A stretch of DNA of 58,239 nt from Bacillus sonorensis NBRC 101234 = KCTC 13918 (GCF_001592005.1 NZ_BCVZ01000023.1:1-58239); one strand, 5' to 3'; shown: positions 18,872 to 28,883, counted from the stretch's first letter. Made by a program: numbers and translations. The notes: a model not told the origin generated them from the letters alone.

Positions 18872-19510
18872 ATGGGATCTAACTCTTTTTTAACCACAAA
18901 GGACAGAATTATTGAATCTGCTGTCGAGCTGTTCAATCAAAAAGGGTTTTCAGGAACGTCCGTCCGTGAAATTGCCAAAACCGCTAATGTCAATGTGGCC
19001 CACATCTCCTATTACTTTAACGGAAAAGGCGGATTAATGGAACATTTGGTATCCCGTTTTTATGAAGGGTATTTGCGGATCCTTGAAAAGGGGTACGAAC
19101 GCCTTCGCGACACAACTGCAAAAGACTGCCTTCTTCAATTGATTTTTGATATTCTATCGTATCAGCATGAACATCGTCAATTAACTCGGTTCGTCTATCG
19201 GGAGGTTACGATTGATTCGACGCTGATTCGCGAGGTCATGTCGACATACTTAACAAAAGAAAAGTACATTCTCCATCTGATCATTGAAAAAGGAAAAGAG
19301 GATGGGGAATTTTCGCATTTTCCCCTGTCACATTTTATGATCCAGCTGAAATCTCTTTTGACAATGCCTTATTTGCAGCCGCAATATATTTCTGAGGTGC
19401 TGTATTTGCAGCCGCACGAACCTTACTTTTACCGGGCGTATTATCAAGAGGTCAAAACATGGATCACCAGCTTGTTTGACAGGAAGGCTAAACAGATTGC
19501 CGCTGTTTAG
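18872..19510 (+). CDS. refZ: RefZ (YttP), TetR-family regulator of FtsZ-ring placement
   Basis: 212 residues. An N-terminal TetR DNA-binding domain (RIIESAVELFNQKGFSGTSVREIAKTANVNVAHISYYF) is followed by an all-helical C-terminal domain. In B. subtilis RefZ is made at sporulation onset, binds specific sites near the origin and helps shift the Z-ring toward the pole. The ATG follows AAGGGGTGAG. Its last four bases overlap the end of hisJ on the other strand. EzrA, another Z-ring regulator, lies two genes away, as in B. subtilis. Confidence 0.93.
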   Translation: MGSNSFLTTKDRIIESAVELFNQKGFSGTSVREIAKTANVNVAHISYYFNGKGGLMEHLVSRFYEGYLRILEKGYERLRDTTAKDCLLQLIFDILSYQHEHRQLTRFVYREVTIDSTLIREVMSTYLTKEKYILHLIIEKGKEDGEFSHFPLSHFMIQLKSLLTMPYLQPQYISEVLYLQPHEPYFYRAYYQEVKTWITSLFDRKAKQIAAV

Positions 19511-20316
19511 CAAATCGTTCGTTCATAATGTTCATAACCAAATCCGGCATCCTTAGCTTGATGGGCATCAGATCCATAAACAAGCGGGATGTTTTTTTGT
19601 TTTGCTTCTTCAATCATCCATTCCTCCAAATAAATGGCACCGGCATAAGGTTTGCGGAGGCCGGATGTATTAAAATCGAGCTCAAGCCCGCGCTCTGCGG
19701 CTTCCGTCAGGCAGGAGGAAGCCAGCCGGCGAACCTCGCCGGACATCGTATATGGAAAAAGTTTGACGAATTTTTTCACCAATGTGATATGACCGATTCG
19801 TTTTGGCTTCCATGCGCCCAGCGATGATACAATAGAAGAAAAGATTTCCTGATAATAGGCCAGATACACTTGCTCGATCGTTCCGTAGTGCCTGATCAGT
19901 TTTTGAAATGCGTCTTCATCATAATCAAGACAGATATGCGATGAGCCGGCCGGCAAAAAATGAACCGACAGGATGCCGTCATCAAGACCGGGGCCGTATT
20001 GATCAAGGAACGCTTCGATTTCACGCTCAAAGGCCCGGATGTAATCGACTTCAAGTCCGATGCGAATCTCAATCTGCCTTTTGTATTCTTGTTTCAGCTG
20101 TGTAAGGCGTTCCATATAGCGCTCCAATGCTGCCATCGGCATGGCGCTGTCCTGCTGCGGCGTCGGATCGGTGAAAGAAGGCGGCAGCGGGGCATGCTCC
20201 GTAAAGGTAACAGATTCAAAGCCTTTTTTGCATAATTCTTCTATATATTGTCTGAATTCATCCTTTGTTCCGTGAGGGCAAAAAGGAGAATGAACATGAG
20301 CATCGCGTTTCAGCAT
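19507..20316 (-). CDS. hisJ: Histidinol-phosphate phosphatase HisJ (PHP family)
   Basis: 269 residues with a PHP metal-dependent phosphatase fold. Metal ligands are visible in RDAHVHSPFCPHG (residues 5-16), TEHAPLP (~39), the GLEVDYI strand and the C-terminal YGSDAHQ. It removes phosphate from histidinol-phosphate in histidine synthesis. It lies outside the his operon, as in B. subtilis. GGGGTGACATC precedes the ATG. The end is convergent with refZ by 4 bases. Confidence 0.94.
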   Translation of the reverse strand: MLKRDAHVHSPFCPHGTKDEFRQYIEELCKKGFESVTFTEHAPLPPSFTDPTPQQDSAMPMAALERYMERLTQLKQEYKRQIEIRIGLEVDYIRAFEREIEAFLDQYGPGLDDGILSVHFLPAGSSHICLDYDEDAFQKLIRHYGTIEQVYLAYYQEIFSSIVSSLGAWKPKRIGHITLVKKFVKLFPYTMSGEVRRLASSCLTEAAERGLELDFNTSGLRKPYAGAIYLEEWMIEEAKQKNIPLVYGSDAHQAKDAGFGYEHYERTIC

Positions 20317-20502
20317 GATGTCACCCCGTAAAAAAGTCAGATGTTGTCACTTTGATGTAAAAAAATTAAAAATTCTGCTCAAAAAATGTTGGTTACATGG
20401 TATCATAAGAACAATGAAAACGATAGCTAAACATTTAGTTTTACATAATATTTTAAATATCATAACCCTGACAGAACAAGATAAACAGCAAGGGGGCTCA
20501 TT

Positions 20503-22197
20503 ATGGAGTTTGTCATCGGCTTATTAGCGTTATTTTTAATCTTATTCGCTACAGGCTACTTATTCAGGAGAAATATATATAAAGAAATCGACCGATTAGA
20601 GGCGTGGAAAATCGAAATCCTGAATCGTTCGATTGTGGAGGAAATGTCAAAAATCAAGCATTTGAAAATGACGGGACAGACCGAGGAGTTCTTCGAAAGA
20701 TGGCGAAGAGAATGGGATGAAATCGTCACTTCACACATGCCGAAGGTTGAAGAGCTTTTATTTGAAGCGGAGGACTGCGCGGATAAATACCGCTTTCAAA
20801 AATCAAAGCAGGTGCTCGCCCATATTGAGAATCTTCTATCAGCGGCCGAGTCCAACATCGAAGACATTTTAAAGGAAATCGCCGACCTCGTCTCAAGCGA
20901 AGAACAAAACCGCAAGGATATTGAAGACGTGAAAGAACGGTATACAAAAGTACGCAAAAATCTGTTGGCTTACAGCCACCTGTACGGTGACCTCTATCCG
21001 AAAATAGAAGCCGATCTAGATACGGTGTGGGAAGGGATCAAACGATTCGAAGCCGAAACTGAAGGCGGAAACTACATAGAAGCAAGAAAGGTGCTGCTTG
21101 CACAGGACCGCTTGCTTGAAGAGCTTCAATCCCACATAGACGATGTACCCAAGCTGCTTGCCAGCTGCAAGCAGACGGTGCCGCACGAGCTCGCAAAACT
21201 GAGGGCGGGCTATCAGGAAATGATCGATAAAGGCTATAAGCTTGATCATATACAGATTGAAAAAGAGCTTGAAAACCTGATGAAAGAACTGAACCGCGCC
21301 GAAGCCGCGCTGATGGCCGACCTCAATCTGGAAGAAGCATCAGCGATCGTGCAAATGATTGATGACACGATCCAGACATTATACAGCGACCTGGAGAAAG
21401 AGGTCGAAGCAGGCCAGCTCGTTTTAAGCAAAATGCCTGAGCTCGCTGTCACGCTTGAAAAACTTGAAAAACGCAAGCTGGAGACAAAAACCGAAACAGA
21501 GCTCGTGAAAGAAAGCTACAGGCTGACGGCGGGTGAACTGGAAAAACAGCAGTCATATGAAAAGCGCCTTGAGGGCATCCATAAACAGTTTGAACAGGTG
21601 AAGGAAAGGTTAGATCAGAAGCATGTCGCCTATTCTCTCCTGAAGGAAGAGCTTTTGGACATAGAAAAACAGATTGAAGCGGCCCAAAAAGAGCACGATG
21701 AATACAGGGATATGCTGCAGCTGTTGAGAAAGGAAGAGCTTCAGGCAAGAGAGCTTCTGGAGCAGCTGAAGCGCACTGTCAAAGATACGGCGAGACGTCT
21801 GGAAAAAAGCAATGTTCCGGGCATTCCCGAGTCATTAACAGAACAGATTCAGCAATCGCGTTCCATCGTTCAAAAAGTGAATGAGCAGCTTGATGTGCTG
21901 CCGCTGAACATGGATGCGGTCAATGAACGTCTGCAGGAAGCGGAAAAGCTTGTCACAGATGTGAAAGAACAGACGGATGGTCTTGTGGAAAAAGTGTTGA
22001 TGATCGAACGCATCATTCAGTACGGCAACCGTTTCAGAAGCCAGAACCATTTGCTTTCCGAGCAGTTGAAAGAAGCGGAAAAACGGTTCTATTCATATGA
22101 TTATGATGAGGCGTATGACATTGCGGCCAGCGCGGTGGAAAAAGCGTCTCCGGGTTCGGTAAAACGGCTGGAATCACAGCAGGAACAGCCTGAGTAA
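20503..22197 (+). CDS. ezrA: EzrA, septation-ring regulator
   Basis: 564 residues. A short N-terminal membrane helix (about 3-21, FVIGLLALFLILFATGYLF) is followed by a long cytoplasmic spectrin-like coiled-coil body. EzrA anchors at the membrane, binds FtsZ, limits extra Z-rings and later helps cycle PBP1 between side wall and septum. A conserved C-terminal patch (IIQYGNRFRSQNHLL) needed for midcell localisation is present. AAGGGGGCTC precedes the ATG. Monocistronic, with terminator 22203-22234. Confidence 0.96.
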   Translation: MEFVIGLLALFLILFATGYLFRRNIYKEIDRLEAWKIEILNRSIVEEMSKIKHLKMTGQTEEFFERWRREWDEIVTSHMPKVEELLFEAEDCADKYRFQKSKQVLAHIENLLSAAESNIEDILKEIADLVSSEEQNRKDIEDVKERYTKVRKNLLAYSHLYGDLYPKIEADLDTVWEGIKRFEAETEGGNYIEARKVLLAQDRLLEELQSHIDDVPKLLASCKQTVPHELAKLRAGYQEMIDKGYKLDHIQIEKELENLMKELNRAEAALMADLNLEEASAIVQMIDDTIQTLYSDLEKEVEAGQLVLSKMPELAVTLEKLEKRKLETKTETELVKESYRLTAGELEKQQSYEKRLEGIHKQFEQVKERLDQKHVAYSLLKEELLDIEKQIEAAQKEHDEYRDMLQLLRKEELQARELLEQLKRTVKDTARRLEKSNVPGIPESLTEQIQQSRSIVQKVNEQLDVLPLNMDAVNERLQEAEKLVTDVKEQTDGLVEKVLMIERIIQYGNRFRSQNHLLSEQLKEAEKRFYSYDYDEAYDIAASAVEKASPGSVKRLESQQEQPE

Positions 22198-22202
22198 ACA
22201 AA

Positions 22203-22234
22203 GCCGGCATCGTTTAGGAGATGCCGGTTTTTTG
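22203..22234 (+). terminator. Terminator after ezrA
   Basis: CCGGCAT (22204-22210) pairs with ATGCCGG (22221-22227), followed by TTTTTTG. Confidence 0.85.
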
Positions 22235-22264
22235 TCCTATATGTCGCTGCGGCCAGCGTCTCTA

Positions 22265-22306
22265 TTGAAAAACCCCTCCGCTTTATGAAACGGGGGGTTT
22301 TTTCAA
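22265..22306 (-). terminator. Terminator of braB
   Basis: A near-perfect long inverted repeat (TTGAAAAACCCC with GGGGTTTTTTCAA). On the minus strand it directly follows the braB stop and ends in TTTTTCAA. Confidence 0.8.
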
Positions 22307-22307
22307 T

Positions 22308-23645
22308 TTAGCTCACTTTCTTTAAGCGGTCAGGGCTCACAGGAATAAAGAACGTCAAGATGTATCCGATGATACCGCCGATGATGGCCGGGATGAGCCA
22401 GCCGATCCCGAAGCTGTAAAATGGAATGTGCTGTCCCAGAAATTCATTTAACGTGCCCAACGGGATTTTTGCGGCGTTCAAGCCGTCGATAATGCTGAAA
22501 ATACCTGTTGCCAAAGTCGTGCCGATATACACTTCACGGCGTTCTTTAAACAGCTTATCAATAAATGACAGAAAAATCACGACGATCGCAAGCGGGTACA
22601 GTGCTGAAAGAATCGGCACTGAAAGCGAGATGATTTCATTCAGGCCGAAATTGGCAATCACCAAGCTGAACAGGGAGACGATTATTACGACTGTTTTGTA
22701 TGATAGGCTTGGGATCAGCTTTGAAAAATATTCTCCGCACGATGAAACAAGTCCAACGCTTGTTGTCAGACAGGCGAACAAAATGGCGACACCGAGTACG
22801 ACATTACCAAATGAACCGAACAAAAACGCGGAAGCCTTTGATAATATTTGCCCGCCGTTATCGAGGGAGCCGACCGTATCAACGCTTGTCGCTCCGAGAT
22901 AAGCGAGAGAAACATATACCAATGCAAGACCCGCTGCGGCAACAATGCCCGCTTTTATACAAGAAGCGGCGATTGATTTTGGATTTGTAACACCGCGTTC
23001 TTTAATCGCCGTAATGACGACGATGGCAAAGACGATCGATGCAATGGCGTCCATTGTTTTATAGCCTTCTAAAAATCCGGTAAACAGCGGAGCGGACTGA
23101 TAAGCTTTCGTAACAGCTCCGATCTCGCCCATAGGCGTAATAAATGCTTTAATGACTAATATTGCAATAACTGCCAATAATATCGGTGTTAAAATTTTAC
23201 CGATCCGGTCGACCAGCTTGCTTGGATTTAATGCCAAGAAATACGTGATGCCGAAAAATATTAATGTAAAAATAAACAGATAAATACCTGATGATTGCTT
23301 TCCTAAAAACGGCTCAACGGCAATGACATATGACACATTTCCCGTTCTTGGGATCGCAAACAGCGGTCCGATCGTCAAATAAATGCTGACGATTAAAATC
23401 GTACCGAAGACGGGATGTGCTTTATCCGCAAGCCCTTTTGCACTGCCGGTAAGGGCTACAGCAATGACGCCGAGAAGCGGCAGGCCGACGCCTGTCAGCA
23501 AGAACCCGATGATGGCCGGCAATACGTTTTCTCCAGCAGCTTGGCCGAGCTGCGGAGGAAAAATCATGTTTCCCGCTCCGAAAAAGAGAGCGAACAACAT
23601 CAGCCCGATCGCTATCGTTTCCTTAGCGGATAGTGAAGTTTTCAT
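22308..23645 (-). CDS. braB: Branched-chain amino acid/Na+ symporter BraB (BrnQ family)
   Basis: 445 residues with about 12 membrane helices. Family motifs near the start are GLMLFALFFGAGNMIFPPQLGQAAGEN. It imports isoleucine, leucine and valine by cotransport. The start is ATG 23645, behind AGGAGG; 25 upstream codons are open but overlap the control region. A CodY-like box lies 27 bases upstream, and CodY (with ScoC) repression of B. subtilis braB is established. The gene diverges from nifZ. Confidence 0.92.
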   Translation of the reverse strand: MKTSLSAKETIAIGLMLFALFFGAGNMIFPPQLGQAAGENVLPAIIGFLLTGVGLPLLGVIAVALTGSAKGLADKAHPVFGTILIVSIYLTIGPLFAIPRTGNVSYVIAVEPFLGKQSSGIYLFIFTLIFFGITYFLALNPSKLVDRIGKILTPILLAVIAILVIKAFITPMGEIGAVTKAYQSAPLFTGFLEGYKTMDAIASIVFAIVVITAIKERGVTNPKSIAASCIKAGIVAAAGLALVYVSLAYLGATSVDTVGSLDNGGQILSKASAFLFGSFGNVVLGVAILFACLTTSVGLVSSCGEYFSKLIPSLSYKTVVIIVSLFSLVIANFGLNEIISLSVPILSALYPLAIVVIFLSFIDKLFKERREVYIGTTLATGIFSIIDGLNAAKIPLGTLNEFLGQHIPFYSFGIGWLIPAIIGGIIGYILTFFIPVSPDRLKKVS

Positions 23646-23671
23646 TAAAAAGAACCTCCTGCTTTTGTTAA

Positions 23672-23686
23672 AATTTTCTGTCAATT
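23672..23686. promoter_or_regulatory. CodY box upstream of braB
   Basis: AATTTTCTGTCAATT matches the CodY consensus AATTTTCWGAAAATT in 13 of 15 positions. It lies in the braB leader. Confidence 0.65.
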
Positions 23687-23842
23687 TATTTTTTAAAAAT
23701 ATAATATGACAAAAGTCCAAAGACTATTATATTTTAAATATCAGAGAAGTCAAACACTTTATAATTAATTTTTCAAGTGCAAGTTGATATGATAACATAT
23801 ACAGTCATGAAAAAGAACGTTCAATTTCAAAGGAGAAGAATT

Positions 23843-24988
23843 ATGATTTATCTTGATAATAGTTCGACAACTAAACCTTACCCTGAAATATTACAAACTT
23901 ATGAACAAGTGAGTCAGCGTTTTTTTGGCAATCCATCATCAATGCACCTCCACGGAGTGGAAGCCGATCAATTGCTGAATGAAGCAAGGCAGCAAATTAA
24001 AACGGCCCTGTCCGTCAACGGTTATGATATCGTATTTACGTCAGGGGCCTCGGAAGCCAATAATATAGCGCTGAAAGGCATTGCTTTGGCACATAGCCAA
24101 AAAGGAAAGCATATTATCACTTCTTCGATTGAACATCCTTCTGTTACCGAGTCTTTGGAACAGCTGAAAACGGCGTTCGATTTTGATATTACGTACCTTC
24201 CTGTTGACCGGGACGGACGCGTTTCGCTTGACCAGCTGGAAAAAGCGATCCGTAAAGATACGATTCTTGTCAGCATCATGCATGTGAATAATGAGACAGG
24301 CGTGATTCAGCCGGTAGAAGACATTGGAAAAATCGTAAAAAGGACGAGCAGGGCGTACTTTCATGTCGACCATGTTCAAGGGATTAACAAGGTGCCTTTG
24401 GATATCGCCCGTGCAGACATTGATCTCTGTACAATATCGGGCCATAAATTTCACGGCTTAAAAGGGACAGGAGCTCTTATACTAAAAGAAGGAATGTCTC
24501 TTTTTCCCTTGATTTCAGGCGGCCAGCAGCAAAACAACAGGAGGGCCGGGACTGAGAATACAGCCGGCGCGGTTGCGCTCGCAAAAGCCATCAATTTGTC
24601 TTCAAAGGATTACGCCGAATATATAGAAGAGATGAAATCGGCAAAAGAAAATTTCATCAAGCAGCTGAAAGAGATAAAAGATGTTATATTAAATACGCCG
24701 GAAGAAGGAAGCGCGCCGCATATCATTAATTTCTCTGTTCCGGGAATCAAAGCTGAAGTCCTCTTGCATATGCTCGAGGAACGGGATATTTTTGTCTCGA
24801 CGACATCCGCATGCTCATCCAAGCAGCATAAGCCGAGCAAGGTGCTTTTGGCTATGGGGAAAGGAGAGCAGGCGGCCGCGAGCAGCATCAGAATCAGCAT
24901 GACTTACCGGGGGAACAAAGAGATTGTCGAGCCGTTTATGACGGCTTTAAAAGAAAGTGTACACAAACTAAAAGGAATTATGAGGTAG
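23843..24988 (+). CDS. nifZ: Cysteine desulfurase NifZ (IscS-like)
   Basis: 381 residues, PLP-dependent fold type I. The PLP lysine is K202 in SGHKFHG, and the persulfide cysteine is C324 in [11 protein letters not shown]. In B. subtilis NifZ supplies persulfide sulfur to ThiI for 4-thiouridine in tRNA, and thiI starts 6 bases after this stop, so they form one operon. ATG 23843 follows AAAGGAG and gives the family start MIYLDNS; 22 further codons upstream were rejected. Confidence 0.94.
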   Translation: MIYLDNSSTTKPYPEILQTYEQVSQRFFGNPSSMHLHGVEADQLLNEARQQIKTALSVNGYDIVFTSGASEANNIALKGIALAHSQKGKHIITSSIEHPSVTESLEQLKTAFDFDITYLPVDRDGRVSLDQLEKAIRKDTILVSIMHVNNETGVIQPVEDIGKIVKRTSRAYFHVDHVQGINKVPLDIARADIDLCTISGHKFHGLKGTGALILKEGMSLFPLISGGQQQNNRRAGTENTAGAVALAKAINLSSKDYAEYIEEMKSAKENFIKQLKEIKDVILNTPEEGSAPHIINFSVPGIKAEVLLHMLEERDIFVSTTSACSSKQHKPSKVLLAMGKGEQAAASSIRISMTYRGNKEIVEPFMTALKESVHKLKGIMR

Positions 24989-24994
24989 AGAAAC

Positions 24995-26200
24995 ATGAAA
25001 TATGATTACATTTTAATCCGCTTTGGAGAAATCTCAACAAAAGGAAAAAACAGACGCCTTTTTGTCGATCGTCTGAAGAGAAACATTAAAATGGTCTTGC
25101 GTGATTATACGGGCATCCGCTATGAATCAACAAGGGACAGAATGACCCTTACATTAAACGGAGAAGATGCGGAAGGCGTGACAGCCCGCTTAAAAAACGT
25201 GTTCGGCATTCAGTCTTTCAGCCTTGCCGTCAAATGTCCGACAGACCTGCACAGCATTAAAGAGACGGCTCTTGCCTCTGTCAAAGAGCAGTACAAAGCT
25301 GGTGATACGTTCAAAGTATCGACAAAAAGAGCCTATAAACAGTTTGAATTAGACACCAATGAAATGAATGCCGAAATCGGCGGCCATATCCTGCGCAATA
25401 CAGACGGCTTGACCGTTGACGTCCACTCGCCTGACATTCATCTCCGGATCGAGATCAGGGAAGATGCCACTTATTTGACGTTCCGTGATGAAAAAGGAGC
25501 GGGCGGACTTCCGGTCGGCAGCGGGGGAAAAGCAATGCTCATGATTTCAGGCGGTATCGACAGCCCTGTTGCCGGCTTCTATGCCATGAAGCGCGGCCTT
25601 GAGATTGAAGCCGTTCACTTTTTCAGTCCGCCATACACAAGCGAGCGCGCCAAGCAAAAGGTTATCGATCTTACGGAAAGGCTCACGGCGTTCGGCGGGG
25701 ACATCAAGCTTCACATTGTTCCGTTTACCAAAACGCAGGAGCTCATCCAAAAACAAATTCCTGAAAACTATTCGATGACAGCGACCCGCAGACTGATGCT
25801 CCAGATCGCAGACAAGCTTCGCGAACAGAACAACGCCTTGGCTATTTTTACGGGAGAAAGCCTCGGACAAGTCGCCAGCCAAACGCTGGAAAGCATGTAT
25901 GCCATCAATGCTGTGACAAGTACGCCGGTCTTGCGTCCGCTGATCGGGATGGATAAAACCGAAATCATCGAAAAGGCGAAAGAACTCGGCACCTACGATA
26001 TCAGCATCAGGCCGTACGAAGACTGCTGTACGATCTTTACGCCGTCAGCGCCGAAAACGCGTCCGAAAAAAGAGAAAATCGAGCATTTTGAAAGCTATAC
26101 AGACTTCGAGCCGCTCATCAAAGAAGCCGTAGAAAAGACGGAAACAATTGTGCTGAAGGGAAAAACAGAGGTGAAAGAGAAGTTTGCCGACTTCTTTTAA
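24995..26200 (+). CDS. thiI: tRNA 4-thiouridine synthase ThiI
   Basis: 401 residues. N-terminal ferredoxin-like and THUMP domains (about 1-165) bind tRNA. A PP-loop adenylation domain follows, with SGGIDSPVAG (about 185-194) and the later CCTIFTP cysteine segment. The C-terminal rhodanese domain of E. coli ThiI is absent, as is normal in Bacillus. It makes s4U8 in tRNA. Coupled behind nifZ; no clear terminator seen downstream before sspA. Confidence 0.95.
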   Translation: MKYDYILIRFGEISTKGKNRRLFVDRLKRNIKMVLRDYTGIRYESTRDRMTLTLNGEDAEGVTARLKNVFGIQSFSLAVKCPTDLHSIKETALASVKEQYKAGDTFKVSTKRAYKQFELDTNEMNAEIGGHILRNTDGLTVDVHSPDIHLRIEIREDATYLTFRDEKGAGGLPVGSGGKAMLMISGGIDSPVAGFYAMKRGLEIEAVHFFSPPYTSERAKQKVIDLTERLTAFGGDIKLHIVPFTKTQELIQKQIPENYSMTATRRLMLQIADKLREQNNALAIFTGESLGQVASQTLESMYAINAVTSTPVLRPLIGMDKTEIIEKAKELGTYDISIRPYEDCCTIFTPSAPKTRPKKEKIEHFESYTDFEPLIKEAVEKTETIVLKGKTEVKEKFADFF

Positions 26201-26263
26201 CAGCATATTCATTTAGGTCGGGCAGCGTTTTGTTTTGCATACAATTACCAAACATTCTTTGCA

Positions 26264-26294
26264 TGAAGTCATGTGTTTTGACACAATCTATACT
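26264..26294 (+). promoter_or_regulatory. Candidate sigma-G promoter of sspA
   Basis: TGAAGT (26264-26269), 18 bases, then CTATACT (26288-26294) resembles the forespore sigma-G consensus (TGAATA, CATACTA). B. subtilis sspA is transcribed by sigma-G. Confidence 0.5.
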
Positions 26295-26313
26295 CACAAG
26301 GAGGTGAGAACAC

Positions 26314-26529
26314 ATGGCTCAAAACAACAGACAAAGCAATTCTAACCAACTATTGGTTCCAGGAGCTGCTCAAGCTATCGACCAAATGAAATTCGAAATC
26401 GCTTCTGAATTCGGTGTTAACCTTGGAGCGGAAACTACTTCTCGTGCAAACGGTTCAGTTGGAGGAGAAATCACTAAGCGTTTAGTTTCTTTCGCTCAAC
26501 AACAAATGGGCGGAGGCACACCTCAGTAA
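26314..26529 (+). CDS. sspA: Alpha/beta-type small acid-soluble spore protein SspA
   Basis: 71 residues. It carries both family signatures: the germination-protease site [11 protein letters not shown] and the DNA-binding C-terminal block [14 protein letters not shown]. It coats spore DNA, protects against UV and heat, and supplies amino acids on germination. The RBS AAGGAGGTGAG is near perfect, as expected for very high expression. Followed by a terminator at 26559-26580. Confidence 0.97.
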   Translation: MAQNNRQSNSNQLLVPGAAQAIDQMKFEIASEFGVNLGAETTSRANGSVGGEITKRLVSFAQQQMGGGTPQ

Positions 26530-26558
26530 TTCAAAAATTAAAAAGTAATGGATAATGG

Positions 26559-26582
26559 GTGGGGTTTTCCCCACTCTTTTTA
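26559..26582 (+). terminator. Terminator after sspA
   Basis: GTGGGG pairs with CCCCAC around TTTT, followed by TCTTTTTATTT. Confidence 0.85.
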
Positions 26583-26700
26583 TTTATGTTACACCCAAGC
26601 AGCAGCTTCTCAGCAGCGATACATAAAAACAAAACGTTTTTCGAATGCATACCGGGTTATGTATAATAAAAAGATGGCAGACCATGAGGAGATGTAATGT

Positions 26701-28290
26701 GTGAAAAGAGAAGAGTTAATCGCTCCGGAAAAGTATAATGCGATGGATGAAATTGAAAAATTCAAATCCGTTTCAAATAAGACCGCTTTAATCTGGGAAG
26801 ACGAAGCAGGACGCAAAGCTGCCTGGACATATGAGATGCTGATTGATAAAGCAAATCAGATCGGCAGCGTTCTGACCGGTTCCGGTTTTAAAAAAGGTGA
26901 TAAACTAATCGTCATGATGCCCCGCATATTGGAAACTTATGCTGTATATATGGCAATTTTAAAAGCGGGAATGGTCATCATTCCATGCTCTGAAATGCTC
27001 CGGGCAAAAGATTTGGACTACAGGATCAAGCATGCTGGTGTTACAGGCGCGATTCTTTATTCTTCATTTGTTGATTCCTTTCAGGATGTGCAGGCAAAAG
27101 GAGAACTGAAAACTTTTTCAGTCGGGAAAAACCAAGAGGGCTGGCCGGATCTCCTTGAGGAAATGGAAAAAAGCGATGGGGCTTCCTTCCGGGCGGCAGA
27201 TACGAGCCGTGATGATATCGCGCTATTATCCTATACATCTGGAACGACGGGGCAGCCGAAAGGCGTTGTCCACACACATGGCTGGGCTTACGCTCATCTA
27301 AGAACAACGGCTTCCGCCTGGCTTGATATCAGGGAAAATGATCTCGTCTGGGCGACAGCGGGCCCAGGGTGGCAAAAATGGGTATGGAGTCCGTTCTTGG
27401 CCGTGTTAGGGAGCGGTGCAACCGGGTTTGTCTATCATGGAAAATTCCGTCCGGAAACGTATTTGGACCTAATCGACCGCTATCAAATCAATGTGCTTTG
27501 CTGTACGCCTACAGAGTACCGTTTTATGGCGAAGGTCGATGATCTGTCGGGATATGATCTATCTTCTTTACATAGCGCTGTTTCAGCCGGTGAACCGCTA
27601 AACAGGGAAGTCATTGACACGTTCAGAAAACATTTTCGTGTCGAAGTCCGGGACGGATACGGACAAACAGAAAGCACACTGCTCGTCGGCGTCCTCAAAG
27701 GAATGAAAATCAAACCTGGAAGTATGGGCAAACCGACACCTGGCAACATCGTTGAAATCGTAAATAAAGCCGGGGAAATCTGCGGGGCCGGCGAAACAGG
27801 GGATATCGGCGTTCATTTGAGTACGCCGGCCTTGTTTAAAGAATACTATCAAGATCCGGAACGAACGCTTCTGCAAAGGAGAGGGGATTACTTCATCACC
27901 GGTGACAAGGCGAGGAAAGATGAAGATGGCTATTTTTGGTTTGAAAGCCGCGATGACGACATTATTATCAGCTCCGGATATACGATCGGCCCTTTTGAAG
28001 TTGAAGACGCGCTGATCAAGCATCCGCTCGTGAAAGAATGCGCGGTTGTTGCGAGTCCTGATGAAATCAGGGGCTCCATTGTAAAAGCCTACGTTGTATT
28101 ACGAGAAGGCGCCGGAGATGAAAGCCTTGTGAAAGAGCTGCAAAACCATGTGAAGGCATTAACGGCACCGTATAAATACCCGCGGGAAATTGAATTTATC
28201 GATCAGCTCCCAAAAACCCCGTCTGCGAAAATCAGGCGTTTTGAATTAAGAGAACGGGAAATCGCCAGAAAAACGGGAGAAAACCGTTAA
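26701..28290 (+). CDS. ytcI: AMP-forming acyl-CoA ligase YtcI
   Basis: 529 residues, ANL superfamily, short/medium-chain acyl-CoA synthetase type. The P-loop is SYTSGTTGQPKG, the adenylation motif DGYGQTE, the hinge ITGDKARKDEDGYFWFESR, and the C-terminal catalytic lysine lies in PKTPSAKIRRFEL. It resembles AcsA but is shorter, and its substrate is unknown. The start is GTG 26701 behind GAGGAGAT. A MarR-type regulator follows after 38 bases and is probably cotranscribed. Confidence 0.88.
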   Translation: MKREELIAPEKYNAMDEIEKFKSVSNKTALIWEDEAGRKAAWTYEMLIDKANQIGSVLTGSGFKKGDKLIVMMPRILETYAVYMAILKAGMVIIPCSEMLRAKDLDYRIKHAGVTGAILYSSFVDSFQDVQAKGELKTFSVGKNQEGWPDLLEEMEKSDGASFRAADTSRDDIALLSYTSGTTGQPKGVVHTHGWAYAHLRTTASAWLDIRENDLVWATAGPGWQKWVWSPFLAVLGSGATGFVYHGKFRPETYLDLIDRYQINVLCCTPTEYRFMAKVDDLSGYDLSSLHSAVSAGEPLNREVIDTFRKHFRVEVRDGYGQTESTLLVGVLKGMKIKPGSMGKPTPGNIVEIVNKAGEICGAGETGDIGVHLSTPALFKEYYQDPERTLLQRRGDYFITGDKARKDEDGYFWFESRDDDIIISSGYTIGPFEVEDALIKHPLVKECAVVASPDEIRGSIVKAYVVLREGAGDESLVKELQNHVKALTAPYKYPREIEFIDQLPKTPSAKIRRFELREREIARKTGENR

Positions 28291-28328
28291 ATGCCGGCAA
28301 CCCATTTAATATTAAGGGGGGATATCCT

Positions 28329-28757
28329 TTGAGTCATGACTCACTCCGACAAATCGAAAAGGAGATCGCGCTCTTGGTGCGTCTGACGACGGCCTACAGT
28401 CCGCGGTTTGGAAGTTTGGACCGTTCGGAATACCTGCTTTTGAGTGAGCTTGATAAGCAAAGTCCTCTTGCCATCCATACGCTGGCTGATAAGCTGATGC
28501 TGAATCTTTCAACTGCGAGCCGGCAGGTCTCTGCCCTGGAGCGGAAGAAACTGATCAAGCGTTTTCCCGATCCGCAAAACGGCAGGATCAGCCTTGTGGA
28601 GATGACCCATGAAGGCATTGACATTCTTCATAAGGTGCAAAAGGCACGCTATGAGGTATATGCCGAAGTTCTTCAAGAATGGCCTGATGAAGACCTGTCT
28701 GTATTGGAGGCCAATTTAACCCGGCTGAACCGGGATTTCAAAAAATGGAGCAAATAA
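28329..28757 (+). CDS. MarR-family transcriptional regulator
   Basis: 142 residues with a winged helix-turn-helix (about 30-95: YLLLSELDKQSPLAIHTLADKLMLNLSTASRQVSALERKKLIKR) and terminal dimerisation helices, the usual MarR layout. The DPQNGR turn is the wing tip. The start is TTG 28329, supported by AAGGGGGGAT upstream. It follows the acyl-CoA ligase ytcI closely, so it may respond to an acid or acyl-CoA and control that unit; this is inference. No cysteine suggests redox sensing. No gene name assigned. Confidence 0.82.
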   Translation: MSHDSLRQIEKEIALLVRLTTAYSPRFGSLDRSEYLLLSELDKQSPLAIHTLADKLMLNLSTASRQVSALERKKLIKRFPDPQNGRISLVEMTHEGIDILHKVQKARYEVYAEVLQEWPDEDLSVLEANLTRLNRDFKKWSK

Positions 28758-28850
28758 AAAAAGGTGGCAGAGAAGATCAAAGTGAAGATTTCGCTTCACA
28801 ATCCATCTTCAAAAGTCCTCCCGGGAATGAATGCCGATATATAATCCGGA

Positions 28851-28883
28851 AAGAGGCAAGCGCTTAGCGCTTGCCTCTTTCTT
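28851..28883. terminator. Bidirectional terminator between the marR gene and nadF
   Basis: A perfect 13-bp stem (AAGAGGCAAGCGC/GCGCTTGCCTCTT) with a 3-base loop and TTTCTT. The minus-strand nadF ends 21 bases downstream. Confidence 0.85.

Noticed and set aside
28790..28850. A small RNA or second terminator between the marR gene and nadF
   Set aside because: Only a weak AAGTGAAG-type hairpin is visible and there is no promoter.
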